Below are positions 41,145-50,077 of a DNA stretch of 64,000 bases, in pieces. The stretch's first letter is position 1. Each line of letters starts with the position of its first letter. Under the pieces are notes generated by a model. It searched no databases. It worked only from the letters and a program-made list of their open reading frames with translations, and was not told where the DNA came from. Source of the stretch: Rapana venosa (Eukaryota > Mollusca > Gastropoda > Neogastropoda > Muricidae); contig CM054135.1 in the NCBI GenBank assembly GCA_028751875.1, positions 55,230,867 through 55,294,866 on the forward strand. The letters are read 5' to 3'. The position numbers and the translations under genes are program-made.

Positions 41145-41318
41145 TTTTTCTTAGAAAGACTTTAAAGATAACAATACTCTCCCTCGCTGAAGTCGGATGT
41201 GCTGGGCCTGACTTGTCAGGCGCTTAACGGCAGCGCAACGCATTTTCATTCCTATGACAGACAACAACAGTTGCTATCTGAGCATTCAAAGAAGAAGAAG
41301 CAGAAGAAATTTGATTTG
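41145..41318 (+). mobile_element. Structured GAA-tailed repeat (family E), copy 3
   Basis: TTAGAAAGACTTTAAAGATA, ACAATACTCTCCCTCGC, TGAAGTCGGATGTGCTGGGC, CTGACTTGTCAGGCGCTTAA, CGGCAGCGCAACGCATTTTC, GACAGACAACAACAGTTGCT and ATCTGAGCATTCAAAGAAGA with a (GAA)n tail. The CCTGAC-TT-GTCAGG hairpin is perfect here. Best reference copy for the 5' end. Confidence 0.9.
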
Positions 41319-41397
41319 ATTTGATCTCTGTGGTTGGGGAAGTCAGGAATTTGTTGGCGGATGTCTATGTGTATGATGCATACCTACCTCTGCCCAT

Positions 41398-41820
41398 GTG
41401 TCGGTGAGTTTGAATACTTGCGTCTGTGTCTGGAGTGGTGCATGCGTGTGTTTGTGTGTATGCGAGCATGGAAGTATACCCCTTATTAGTGTGTGTGCGT
41501 GTGTGCGTGCGTGCGTGCGCGCGCGCGCGCGCGTGTGTGTGTGTGTGAGTGTGTGCCTCTGTATGTGTTATGTCTATGCGCGTATGTTTTTGTGCATTTG
41601 CGCTTGTGTGTGTGTGTGTGTGGTGTGTGTGCTTGTGTATGAGTGTGTGAGTGCCTCTGTATGTGTTATGTCTATGCGCGTATGTTTTTGTGCATTTGCG
41701 CTTTGTGTGTGTTTGTGTGTCTGTCTGTCTGTGGGTGTGCGTTTGTGTGTGTGTGGTATACATGTGCTCGTATGTATCAATGTATCCATGCATACACGCG
41801 TTTGCATACGTGCGTGCGTA
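41398..41820. repeat. GT/GC-rich field with a ~60-bp near-exact duplication
   Basis: GTGCCTCTGTATGTGTTATG, TCTATGCGCGTATGTTTTTG and TGCATTTGCGCTT occur at 41551-41605 and 41650-41703, about 100 bases apart, within GT/GC arrays (GCGCGC at 41518-41533). Confidence 0.93.
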
Positions 41821-42197
41821 GGTGGGAGGAGTGGGGGGGGGGGAGAGAAGGAAGGGGAGATAAGTGAGGAAAGGAAGCGTATGTCAGTGTCAAGCTAAGC
41901 TGTCAAGCTGTATAATATTATACAGTGTAACGCTGTGCGAGGCAATATGGATACCGATGTATGTGACACGATAGAGAAAAGAGTGTGCAGTCATTGGACT
42001 ATGAGTCAGGACCATCCGCTTTTTGTTTTGTCATCAGTGAAGTGACTCACGCTTCCATTCCACTGCACTAACCAGTGGTGGCCTTCATTCTGTCCTCTCC
42101 GTACCGCTGTGTCTCTGTTCGGAGATGGTTTGTATATTAGAATGCTGCCTGTGTTAGGATATTATCTGTATAAAAATTATAGTATTGTATTAAGATC

Positions 42198-42304
42198 ATT
42201 GTCATCGTCGTCGTCGTCGTCATCATCATCGTCGTCGTCGTCATTGTCGTCGTCAATCATCGTCAATCATTGTCGTCAATCATCGTCGTCAGTCGTCGTC
42301 GTCG

Positions 42305-42354
<50 letters not shown>

Positions 42355-42356
42355 TG
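42198..42356. repeat. (CGT)n to (CAT)n triplet array
   Basis: GTCGTCGTC and AATCATCGTC units followed by about 19 CAT triplets. Confidence 0.96.
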
Positions 42357-42367
42357 TCTCTTGACCA

Positions 42368-42384
42368 AGGTGTGTGTGTATATT

Positions 42385-42420
<36 letters not shown>

Positions 42421-42558
42421 TGTGTGTGTGTGTGTGGTTTTGTGTGTGGTGTGTGTATGTGTGTGTGTATGTGTGTGTGTGTATGTGTGTGTGTGTGTGT
42501 GTGGTGTTGTGTGTGTGTGTGATGTGTGTGTGTGTATGTGTGTGTGTGTTAGTGGTTG
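42368..42558. repeat. Long (GT)n field
   Basis: GT with TATG, GGTG and CTTG interruptions. Confidence 0.97.
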
Positions 42559-42599
42559 TGTGTTCGTGTGTGGAGGGGGTGATGTATGTGGTGGTGTCC

Positions 42600-42700
42600 T
42601 CTCTTTCCCTCTCTCTCCCTCTCTCTCCCTCCCTCCCCCTCTCTCCCTCCTCTCCCCTCCTCTCTCCTCCTCCCCCCCCCCCCCCCCCTCTCTCTCTCAT
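42600..42700. repeat. C/T-rich DNA with poly-C
   Basis: CTCTCTCCCTC-type sequence and a C-run at 42673-42689. Confidence 0.93.
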
Positions 42701-42989
42701 TCTTGTCCTTCATCTCCACTTCTGTCCCGTGTTTTAGGAAAAAACACACAAAAAACCTCCCAAAACTTTCCTATTGCTAGCAGATGTTTGTTTCTTATGC
42801 ACTAACTGACAAAAATATGTTTACTACAAAATAAAGGTAATAGCTATTATTAAGCATTCAAATAAACTGCCACCAATACAGTAGGGGGATGGGTATGATG
42901 TGTGCGAGAGATGACGGACAGAGAGCATGGGACGGAAAGGGGAAAGGATTTAAGGTGGCGCAGAGGGGGGCGGGGGTAAGGTGAGAGAG

Positions 42990-42995
42990 GAATGA

Positions 42996-43034
<39 letters not shown>

Positions 43035-43165
43035 AAGATGAGAGAGATAGAAGAGAGAGAGAGGAGGAGAGAGGAGAGGTGAATGATGGAGAAGAGAGAG
43101 GGAGAGGGAGGTGGGGGGGGGTGGTGATGGGAGGAAGGGAGGTGGGGGGGGGGGGGATGAAGAGA
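42990..43165. repeat. (GA)n and G-rich field
   Basis: GA at 43002-43075 followed by GGGGGG tracts near 43112 and 43146-43155. Confidence 0.95.
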
Positions 43166-43310
43166 AGATGCAAATAAGTAGTGGCAGACTGTTGTCTGGT
43201 GCGGAGGCCGATTTGTCATCTGCCAGACAGGGCCTGACTCTGGTTGCCTCTCTGGAGGACGCTCGTCAGGTGTCGCCGCCCGGCCACTGTGCAGAGTAGA
43301 GACTGCACTG
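43166..43310. other. Unique GC-richer block with an imperfect inverted repeat
   Basis: GTGGCAGACTGTTGTCTGG (about 43182) and ATCTGCCAGACAG (about 43217) are partly complementary and could form a hairpin. A 43-codon plus frame ends at TAG near 43297. No family recognised. Confidence 0.3.
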
Positions 43311-43311
43311 A

Positions 43312-43660
43312 CCGTCTGTCTGTCTGTCTGTTTGTCTGTCTTGTTTGTCTGTCTGTCTGTCTATTTGTCTGTGTGTCTGGCTGTCTGTGTGTCTGACTTT
43401 CCTGTCCGTCTGTCTGTCTTGTTTGTCTTGTTTGTTTGTCTTGTTTGGCTGTCTTGTTTGTCTGTCTGGCTTGTTTGGCTGGCTGTCTTGTCTGTCTGTC
43501 TTGTTTGTCTTGTTTGGCTGTCTGTCTGTCTTGTTTGTCTGTCTTGTTTGGCTGTCTGTCTTGTCTGTCTTTCCTGCATGACTGTCTGGCTGGCTGTACT
43601 ATTCGTTTCTTTGCCTGTCTGTTAGTTTGTCCTGTCCTGTGACTTTGTCTTTGTCTGTTT
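43312..43660. repeat. (TCTG)n / CTTGTTTG repeat field
   Basis: TGTCTG array followed by repeated GTCTTGTTTGTCTGTC and TTTGGCTGTC units. Cys/Leu/Val-rich frames are artefacts. Confidence 0.96.
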
Positions 43661-43689
43661 GTCCTATGTGGCTAGTTCTCTGTCTCTGT

Positions 43690-43763
43690 CTCTCTGTGCC
43701 TCTCTCTGTGTGCCCTCCCCCTTCTTTTTCTCTCTCTCTCTCTCTCTTTCTGCCCTTCACCCG

Positions 43764-43806
<43 letters not shown>

Positions 43807-43900
43807 TTCTTGCTCTTTTATCCTCTCTTTTTCCGTCCTTCTCCTCTCTTGCTCCTTTCTCGTCTCTCCCTCTTACCACCCCCCCCTCCCCTACCCCCCT
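43690..43900. repeat. CT-rich DNA with ~43-base poly-C
   Basis: CT at 43730-43748, C-run 43764-43806, then C/T-rich sequence. Confidence 0.96.
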
Positions 43901-44034
43901 TTTCCCTTTCCAGTGTGTCTGCAGACTGCAGAATATTCTGTCTGGAATTTGTGTGTGTGTGTTTTTGTGTGTGTGTGCAGGATAATGGAGAAATCCAGTC
44001 TTATACTGGCTTTTTATATGATATTAATGTGCAT

Positions 44035-44240
44035 GTTGTGGTGTGGTGTAGTTGTTTGGTGGTGTGGTTGTGGTGGTGTGATGGTGTGTGGTGGTATGTG
44101 GTGGTGGTGGTGGTGTGGTTGTGTGCGATGGTGGTTGGTAGTGGTGGTGTGTGGTGGTGGTGTGTGTGGCGATTGTGGTTTAGGTGGGGATAGTATGTTG
44201 TGTGTGTGTGTGTGTGTGGAGGGGGGGGGGGGAGAGTGAT
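44035..44240. repeat. GGT/GTGTGGT-rich field and poly-G
   Basis: GTGGTGTGG units, (GT)n at 44200-44217 and a G-run at 44219-44232. Confidence 0.95.
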
Positions 44241-44399
44241 GGTGGTTCAGGGGTGGTGACAATGGGTTGTCTCAGTCTTATAAAATAAAAATAACATTGA
44301 ACATGACCAGAACCAAAAATGACGATATCATAATTATCTACGTCTTTCATTAATTTTGTCACTGATTTCATTTTTCCCCCCATACTCTTGTGTGTGCAG

Positions 44400-44461
44400 A
44401 TGACCCACCAAAGGTTGGTCAAGAATTCCACAGTGATGGCACCAGCCAGACTTGCCCATGA
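44400..44461 (+). CDS. Very weak candidate 3'-terminal exon
   Basis: A pyrimidine/GT-rich run ending CTTGTGTGTGCAG (to 44399) could be an acceptor. In phase 2 the next codons read DPPKVGQEFHSDGTSQTCP then TGA. A different phase gives a longer Leu/His/Cys-rich frame, so the reading is ambiguous. No domain. Confidence 0.15.
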
Positions 44462-44639
44462 CCTTCTCCTACCTACTGCCACGCCCTGCCTCCTGCTCCT
44501 GTGCATGTATGTACACCCCTGCCACAGACACCACTGCTGCTGCACACACTCTGCTTGCTCTCATAATCACTAATTGATGTGAACAGACTGTAGACATTAG
44601 GCAACGTAAACAACAACAACGACAACAACAACAATGACA

Positions 44640-45000
44640 AGAAATCCTGCTGCCCGTACATTCCAGATTGTGCTGACCTCACGTTACAGACATAATGACA
44701 GAACTATCCATTCTGGCGTCACGGAACAGTTGTCCTAGAAAATGGTCATGCGGCGAACACAACCACATATCCTGCTGACGTCATGAAAGGGACACCAACC
44801 CCGTGATTGTATATGGGATGACGCCGCCACGCCACGTCACGTAAAGACACAAGTTTGTTCTGCTGACTTGGTGTGTTAAAGCTACCAAAGGTCCTGTTGA
44901 CATCGTGTTACAGAGACAAAGACCGATCTGCCGACGTACAGAACTTTCTGATGTCATCATCATGATGTCATCATCAATGACGTCACTACTGGGAAATTAG
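44640..45000. repeat. Degenerate ~50-70-bp repeat rich in TGACGTCA-like sites
   Basis: Segments of the type CCTGCTGACNTCANG...ACAGA...CNAA recur at about 44650, 44715, 44771, 44860, 44895 and 44932. Several contain CRE-like octamers or near-matches (CTGACGTCATG at 44774, ATGACGTCACT at 44979, TGATGTCATC twice). The repeats are old and diverged. Possible cAMP/CREB-type binding is inference only. Confidence 0.55.
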
Positions 45001-45560
45001 CTTCATTTTTTTAAAAGTCCTTTTTTGCTTCTTCTCTGTAGCTATAATTCTGTCGGCTTAAAACATTTGTTACGTTACAGTTGGAATATGTCCTACTATC
45101 ATCAGTGAAGCATGAACATAAACAATAATAGCAAGAAGAGCAACACCAGTTTTTAAAAACACCACCAACATCTCCCCCAAGAAATGTTAGGAAAACAATA
45201 AAGTAGTACGCGCGTAGTCATTGCTGTAACATCAACAGAAGTATCACCAGCAACGAACAGTTCTGATTCTAACAACAACACACATCAAGAAAGGCGAAGA
45301 AGAAGAAGAAAATCCTGCGTTGTTTTGTCATTTTGTCTCTCCTTGAAAATTTGTGCAAAGGTGAGAAAGAATCTTGGCTCTAGCGGCGCTGAAATGCCCA
45401 TCAGTCCATCAATCATCGCCGTATCGGAGAAAGGTGGGGGATTCTGGGCAACATTGGGGGGTGGGGAAGAGGAGAAGATGCAGAGATGCAGGCAGGGCCT
45501 GTGCAGGGCCGGAGAGAGATAGACAGATAGTCAGTCAGTCAGTGTGCGAGGTACAGCCAG
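45000..45560. other. Unique DNA without supported gene
   Basis: AT-rich to 45310, then a short GAAGAAG run and a purine-rich stretch with 65-codon plus frames in two phases and no recognised domain. No repeat family match within the window. Confidence 0.4.
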
Positions 45561-45672
45561 ACACAGGCTAGGGCTGCCAGACCCCGGAATAGACTCCGCC
45601 GTCCTCATGCCCTGATGACATCACCAGTCACCTGACTCTGCTGCCCAGGACGCTTTGCCATTGGGTGTGAGA
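45561..45672. other. GC-richer unique block with CRE and E-box-like sites
   Basis: CCTGATGACATCACCAGTCA (TGACATCA CRE variant), CACCTG E-box at about 45632 and GCCATTGG (CCAAT on the minus strand) lie within about 60 bases. Possibly regulatory; unproven. Confidence 0.2.
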
Positions 45673-45760
45673 AAGGGAATGGAGAGATATTTAGTTTGGG
45701 TATTTTTTACTTTTTAAAAATTGCAATCTTTGAAATAATGTGCTGAACCTTATTTATGTG

Positions 45761-45766
45761 TTTATT
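45761..45766 (-). terminator. Possible AATAAA poly(A) signal for a minus-strand transcript
   Basis: TTTATT on the plus strand is AATAAA on the minus strand, about 220 bases beyond the stop codon of the minus-strand exon candidate at 45987-46125. Such hexamers are common in AT-rich DNA. Confidence 0.2.
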
Positions 45767-45986
45767 TGTTCATTTATCTTATTGTAATTTGTTTTTTCAT
45801 TTTATATGCTCATTTAATGTAAAACTTTCATGGCAAGAATCATCGGCTGACTGAAATGAGCTGCAGTAAGAGAGATTATGAACCTATTTGGAATGTTTCG
45901 GCACAATGTCATACCCCTGCTCCCTCTCTTTGCCTTTGTATAAATTGTATATAATTCACTCTTTTACTCCAGTCGCAACGAGTGTA

Positions 45987-46125
45987 CTAAACAGAAGTCT
46001 CTAACACTCTCCCCCCCGACCTCCTTTTCTTCTTTCCGGACTTATTCTGGAAGATGATGGCATCGCAGAACTTCATTTCGTGCTCCAGCTGCGGGTCGGT
46101 TAATCCAGACTCCAAGAGCAGCCAG
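45987..46125 (-). CDS. Candidate 3'-terminal exon, unknown protein
   Basis: Minus-strand frame open for 57 codons to TAG at 45987-45989. After a possible acceptor (GTGTGTGACCAG, AG at 46127-46126) it reads WLLLESGLTDPQLEHEM, then KFCDAIIFQNKSGKKKRRSG and ends RVLETSV. The mix of acidic, amphipathic and a basic KKKRR segment looks protein-like and could carry a nuclear-localisation-type basic run. A second phase (NARSLHPLVCDQLAALGVW...) is also open over 77 codons, so the true phase, if any, is uncertain. No family recognised. Confidence 0.28.
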
Positions 46126-47365
46126 CTGGTCACACACAAGTGGATGCAGGCTCCGAGCATTCAGCCTGACACTGTCCTTACCCATACCTGCGGGAGAGAG
46201 AGGTACCAATGTCTGCCAACCTGACAATTGTCTGGAATCTCTGCGATTGTAAGCAAACGCCCGGAGCCTGAACAACAGATTGGCTGCGGTGCTGTAGAAT
46301 GTCTGGAAGGGAACGAGCGAGAGGGTTCATCTGGTGCGTGACTGACTGTCTTGTGGTCAGGCATGCATGCATGCATCCAGCAGTGTCGTGGTATGGGCAT
46401 CGTTACATGTGCCGCCAGCCTGAGAGGCTGTGTCTGGAGCTGTGTGTACGGACAGGAACCAGAAATGTAACGTGGTGCAGGTTTAGGAGGTGGAAGATGG
46501 ATAGGAGTTTTTGTATGATTATCCTGTGTGGTGGGAATGAAAACGATTATGGTGACGATGATGTGGTGATAACTATGACGTAGACAAATGTGAGGTGCTG
46601 TTTTATTACCTCATCAGAAAACGGCTGTAGATAAACTCCGAGAAGTGAGGGATATCATTATTGTGACAAAGGGAGACAACCTTCGAAACAGCTAAAGACT
46701 CTAGTAAGGATATTTTCAGAAAACAAGACCAAGACAGGAGAAAGGGAAACAAGGATAAATTATGCGAACAAAATTGAGTGACAGTGTCTGCATGGCTTCG
46801 ACAGTTCGCCTTCCTTTAAAAAAAAAAAATCAGCTATGAAAAGTCAGCTCGTACTTTTGTGTTTTATTCAACACAGACATTCATCAAAGAAAACAGAGAG
46901 AAGGGGACAAAACAACCAGCATTGTAACACATAGCTGCGTTGACTATTGATCCTGAACTTTTAGCAACAACAAAAAGATCGGGTGTCTGTCATGTAAACG
47001 ACCGAATAATTCATGGAACGCACACAAAAAGAGAGAAAAATCCACGTTTACAGGTGTGATGGCAGTTTCGTCTGAACGTGGGTGGCCCAAACGTTATTTA
47101 GTGCAAAGACAAACATTTAAAATACTTATATACAGGCTCTATGCAGTATGATTAGACATGCCATCGCGAATGACAACATTTTTAGTCCACGGGAACCATT
47201 CCAGGTTGAAGCAGGAATAGGCGGTCTCTAACAGCACACGACACCACCCATCAAACTCGTCAGGGGAGCACTGGCGAAAATTTCAGTTCAAATAATTATC
47301 CAGGCGGACCATGAAGAATCGAACTCTGGACCTTTAAAACGCGTGTCTGGGCTTCTGCTCTGGGA
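46126..47365. other. 1.2-kb unique stretch, no repeat family
   Basis: Balanced-composition DNA with (GCAT)n at 46362-46377. At about 47283-47360, on the minus strand, a tRNA-like AGTTCGATTCTTC (B-box-like) occurs but no A box at the right distance is convincing. No gene supported. Confidence 0.35.
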
Positions 47366-47724
47366 TCACCCCCACGGGCATGCATGAAGGGATGGATGGA
47401 TGGATGGATGGCAGCTCTGAGGGCGAGGGTGCTGTGCAATGACTAGGACTGCAGCAGCGGCAGCAGCAGAAGCAGTAGCAGCAGCAACGACAGCAGAAGC
47501 AGAAACAGCAGAAGCAGTAGCAGCAGCAGCAGCTGAAGCAGCAGAAGCAGCAACAGCAGAAGCAGCAGCATCAGAAGCAACAGCAGCTGAAGCCACAGAA
47601 GCAGAAGAAGAAGCAGCAGAAGCATCAGAAGCCGCAGAAGCAGCAGAAGCAGCAACAGAAGCAGCATAAGCAGCAGCATAAGCAGCGGCAGAAGCAGAAG
47701 CAGAAACAGCAGAAGCAGACCCTG
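47366..47724 (-). CDS. Ser/Ala-rich open frame on an imperfect GCT/TCT triplet array
   Basis: The minus strand is open from after TAA near 47786 to TGA at 47366-47368. A good acceptor TCTTCCCCCTTTTCCAG|CA (AG at 47726-47725) precedes the triplet region. Translation is GSASAVSASASAAAYAAA-type sequence with scattered Tyr, Asp and Val, then ...VVAAATAS..., VLVIAQHPRPQSCHP and a CCAT-repeat end. Low-complexity Ser/Ala sequence is found in silk-like and shell-matrix proteins, but this array is stop-free in several frames (plus strand: Ala/Glu-rich, also long), so a simple expanded triplet repeat is equally likely. No start codon. Confidence 0.25.
47432..47718. repeat. Imperfect (GCA/GAA)n triplet array
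   Basis: GCAGCAGAAGCA-type sequence, plus strand, with occasional ACA, TCA, ATA triplets that keep the triplet phase over 290 bases. Few indels out of phase, which is unusual for a neutral array. Confidence 0.95.
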
Positions 47725-47875
47725 CTGGAAAAGGGGGAAGAGAGTGACTGACTGACCAACTGACAGAAAGGCAAGTCGGGTTTTTTTAAAACTCTATTTC
47801 TTGGTACAAAACTTTTTTACTAGTTCAGAACAACATAGCACCACCATTGCAGGAAACCAGTAGCCTACAACAAAC

Positions 47876-48006
47876 CTTTGAAGGATGACTGTGTCCGTCA
47901 GGCAGTGAGTGTGTCGTCGGTAAGTTGAACCTTGCGGAGCCCGTCCTTTTCCTTACAAAAATAAGTTGCATGCTGGGCATGTTGGCATCATCGATATGGA
48001 TGTCAA
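47876..48006 (-). CDS. Candidate internal exon, unknown protein
   Basis: Minus strand: TTTGTTTTGTTACAAACAG gives a plausible acceptor (AG at 48008-48007). In phase 2 it reads DIHIDDANMPSMQLIFVRKR then TGSARFNLPTTHSLPDGHSH and meets CAAAG|GTTTGT, a moderate donor at 47876/47875. A second phase after about 47965 reads CKEKDGLRKVQLTDDTLTA then stop, also protein-like, so the phase is uncertain. It lies upstream, in the same direction, of the Ser/Ala frame and the 46.0-kb exon candidate. Confidence 0.27.
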
Positions 48007-48224
48007 CTGTTTGTAACAAAACAAAACAAACAAAACAAAAATAAAACCCAAAACAAGCCCTCAAGGTATATGATAACCTAATAAACAACAAACAAACAAA
48101 ATCCCACCCACACCAGAAACCCCTCTCTGTCGTGTGTGACTGCGGCTTGCAGAGGACCACACACAAAAAAGAAAAGAAAAAAAGAAATCTGGGATGGTGG
48201 GGGAGGGTGATGGTGATAGTAGTG

Positions 48225-48440
48225 GTGGGAAGGTCATTTGGGGGGTGGGGGGGGGGTGGCTGAAGGGAGAGGTTGGGGGGGGGGGGGAGGGGGAGGGGGC
48301 GGAGAAGAGAAGGGATAGGATTATCTGTCGCATCAAATCTCTCACCTTCAGCTGCCTCAACCTCAACCCCCTCCTCCCCCCCCCCTCCTTCCTCTCCTTG
48401 CCTGTTTCATCCCCCCCCCACCCCTCCCCCACCTCCCTAT
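48225..48440. repeat. G-rich then C-rich tracts
   Basis: GGGGTGGGGG at 48240-48300 and CCCCTCC at 48368-48432. Repeated opposite-strand purine and pyrimidine blocks. Confidence 0.9.
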
Positions 48441-48562
48441 CGCCCCCATCCCACTCCACACACCTCCCATTTCCTCCCCGGCCTGCCTCCCCTCGCATCG
48501 CATACTAAAATAGCCTCTCTTGTTTCTTGCTCTGTTCCGTCTCTTTCCACCTCTACTTCCAT

Positions 48563-48567
<5 letters not shown>

Positions 48568-48645
<78 letters not shown>
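48568..48645. repeat. (CT)n microsatellite
   Basis: About 75 bases of CT with one TACT interruption. The SINE at 48646 begins directly at its end. Confidence 0.98.
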
Positions 48646-48995
48646 GGGACGGGATAGCCTGGTGGTTACAGTGATGTATTCGTGATCTGCTGACCCAGGT
48701 TCGATTCTCGTTCGAGAGAATTTTTCCTCTGTCTGGAGTGAACATCAGTGCAGACTCCACTCTCCCCCAAAAGTCCTTCGGATGAGACTATAAACCGAGG
48801 TCCCGTGTGCGAACGCGCGCAGAACATCTTTCGCACACGTTAAAACCCGTTCCGCTTTTGGGAAGAGTAGGCCATTGTGTGCCGGTGGGAACGGATGACA
48901 AAGTTTACAACATTGCATACACACGGGGACTAGATGGGAAAAGCACATAAGTGCTTATTCTATTATCCGCGAAATGAAAGAATAAAAACAAATAA
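48646..48995 (+). mobile_element. Family A SINE, full length
   Basis: Reference copy of the most abundant family here. Head GGGACGGGATAGCCTGGTGG with A box TAGCCTGGTGG (48655-48665) and B box GGTTCGATTCTCG (48698-48710), then a GTTCGAGAGAA segment, CTCTGTCTGGAG, GGATGAGACTATAAACCGAG, GTCCCGTGTGCGAACGCGCG, CAGAACATC, GAGTAGGCCATTGTGTGCCG, GTGGGAACGGATGACAAAG, ACACACGGGGACTAGATGG, AAAGCACATAAGTGCTTATT, CTATTATCCGCGAAATGAAA and an AATAAAAACAAATAAATAG tail. About 350 bases, with both RNA polymerase III promoter boxes intact. The AAGCACATNAGTGCTT part is a perfect-type hairpin near the 3' end, a feature often recognised by the partner LINE enzyme. Confidence 0.95.
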
Positions 48996-49214
48996 ATAGA
49001 TAAAATAAATCTCTCTCTCTCCCTCTCCGTCTTCTTCTCTTCAGGGTTGTTGAGAGAGACGCTTTGACGCTTTGACCAATTTATTGTCATTGCCCAATGT
49101 GGCCTATTGACAAGGGGGGTTATACACGACTTTCTTTTGTAAATACAAATAAATACAAGAAAAAAATCACATGATGCATTTAACGCAATGAAAACCTAAA
49201 AACAAACAAACCCA

Positions 49215-49215
49215 A

Positions 49216-49258
<43 letters not shown>

Positions 49259-49287
49259 GAGAGAGAGGAGAGAGAGAGAGAGAGAGA
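49215..49287. repeat. (GA)n microsatellite
   Basis: GA with GGAGAG interruptions, directly abutting a SINE fragment. Confidence 0.97.
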
Positions 49288-49378
49288 ATTCTTTTATTTC
49301 GAGGATAATGAATAAGCACTCATGTGCTTTTTTTACATCCAGTCCCCGCCCGTAGGGATACATCTTAATAATAACCCA
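49288..49378 (-). mobile_element. Family A SINE 3' fragment (CGCCC subfamily)
   Basis: Plus-strand text TTCTTTTATTTCGAGGATAA, TGAATAAGCACTCATGTGCT, ACATCCAGTCCCCGCCCGTA and GGGATACATCTTAATAATAA. Shares CCCGCCCGTAGGGATACATC with the reverse of 54692-54785. Confidence 0.92.
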
Positions 49379-49439
49379 ACACTTATACACTCTCACATTA
49401 GTAACAAGGGGGAATACCCTTTTCAAAACAGCACCCTCC

Positions 49440-49640
49440 CCACACCAAAAAACCCAAAACAAACAAACAAAAAACCCTTAAACCCCCCCCCCCCCCCCCC
49501 CACCCCCCAAAACCCCCAACCAAAACAAACAAACAAACAAACAAGGAGAAAGAAAAAACAAATCAACAAAAGAGGGAAAAGGAAAAAAAAGAGAAAAACA
49601 ACAACAACAAAACCAAGAAAAATAACAACAACCAAACTTA
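49440..49640. repeat. A/C-rich (CAAA)n and poly-C field
   Basis: AAACAAACAAAC, C-run 49483-49501 and AACAACAAC sequence. Confidence 0.92.
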
Positions 49641-49947
49641 ATAAGTCATAAAGATAAACATCCACACATTGTCAAATGGTACATATACTTGTTACATATA
49701 ACAATAAGATATTGAAATAGGACACTCATTAAAACTTAAGTACAGCGGACAAGCCCAATAAAGTATTGAAAATATAAAATATGAATCCTTCGTCAGGATA
49801 CACTATAACTATAAGCGAAACGATAAAAGATGAGATATACAGAGACAGAGAGACAGAAGTGTGTGTGTGTGTATTTCAGATGATATCCAATATATAATTC
49901 CCAAAACAGTACACGATCACCATCAACACTCATTTTTGATTATACTC

Positions 49948-49948
<1 letters not shown>
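49641..49948. other. AT-rich unique DNA
   Basis: No open frame, repeat family or RNA gene recognised; a short (GT) stretch lies at 49859-49872. Confidence 0.4.

Positions 49949-49949
<1 letters not shown>

Positions 49950-50018
<69 letters not shown>
49950..50018. repeat. (GA)n microsatellite
   Basis: About 34 GA units. Confidence 0.98.
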
Positions 50019-50077
50019 AATTATGTAAGGTATTTGCGTCACTTCTCGAGCTTGTGACAGTGTACATCTGGGCACTG

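Noticed and set aside
42009..42090. tRNA-like SINE head on the minus strand
   Set aside because: No B box can be found at the expected distance.
46054..46224. 56-codon plus-strand frame with a CSSC motif
   Set aside because: It is antisense to a more protein-like minus-strand frame and has no splice support.
48646..48715. Possible tRNA gene (A and B boxes present)
   Set aside because: The acceptor and anticodon stems do not form a proper cloverleaf and the unit continues into a SINE body repeated elsewhere.
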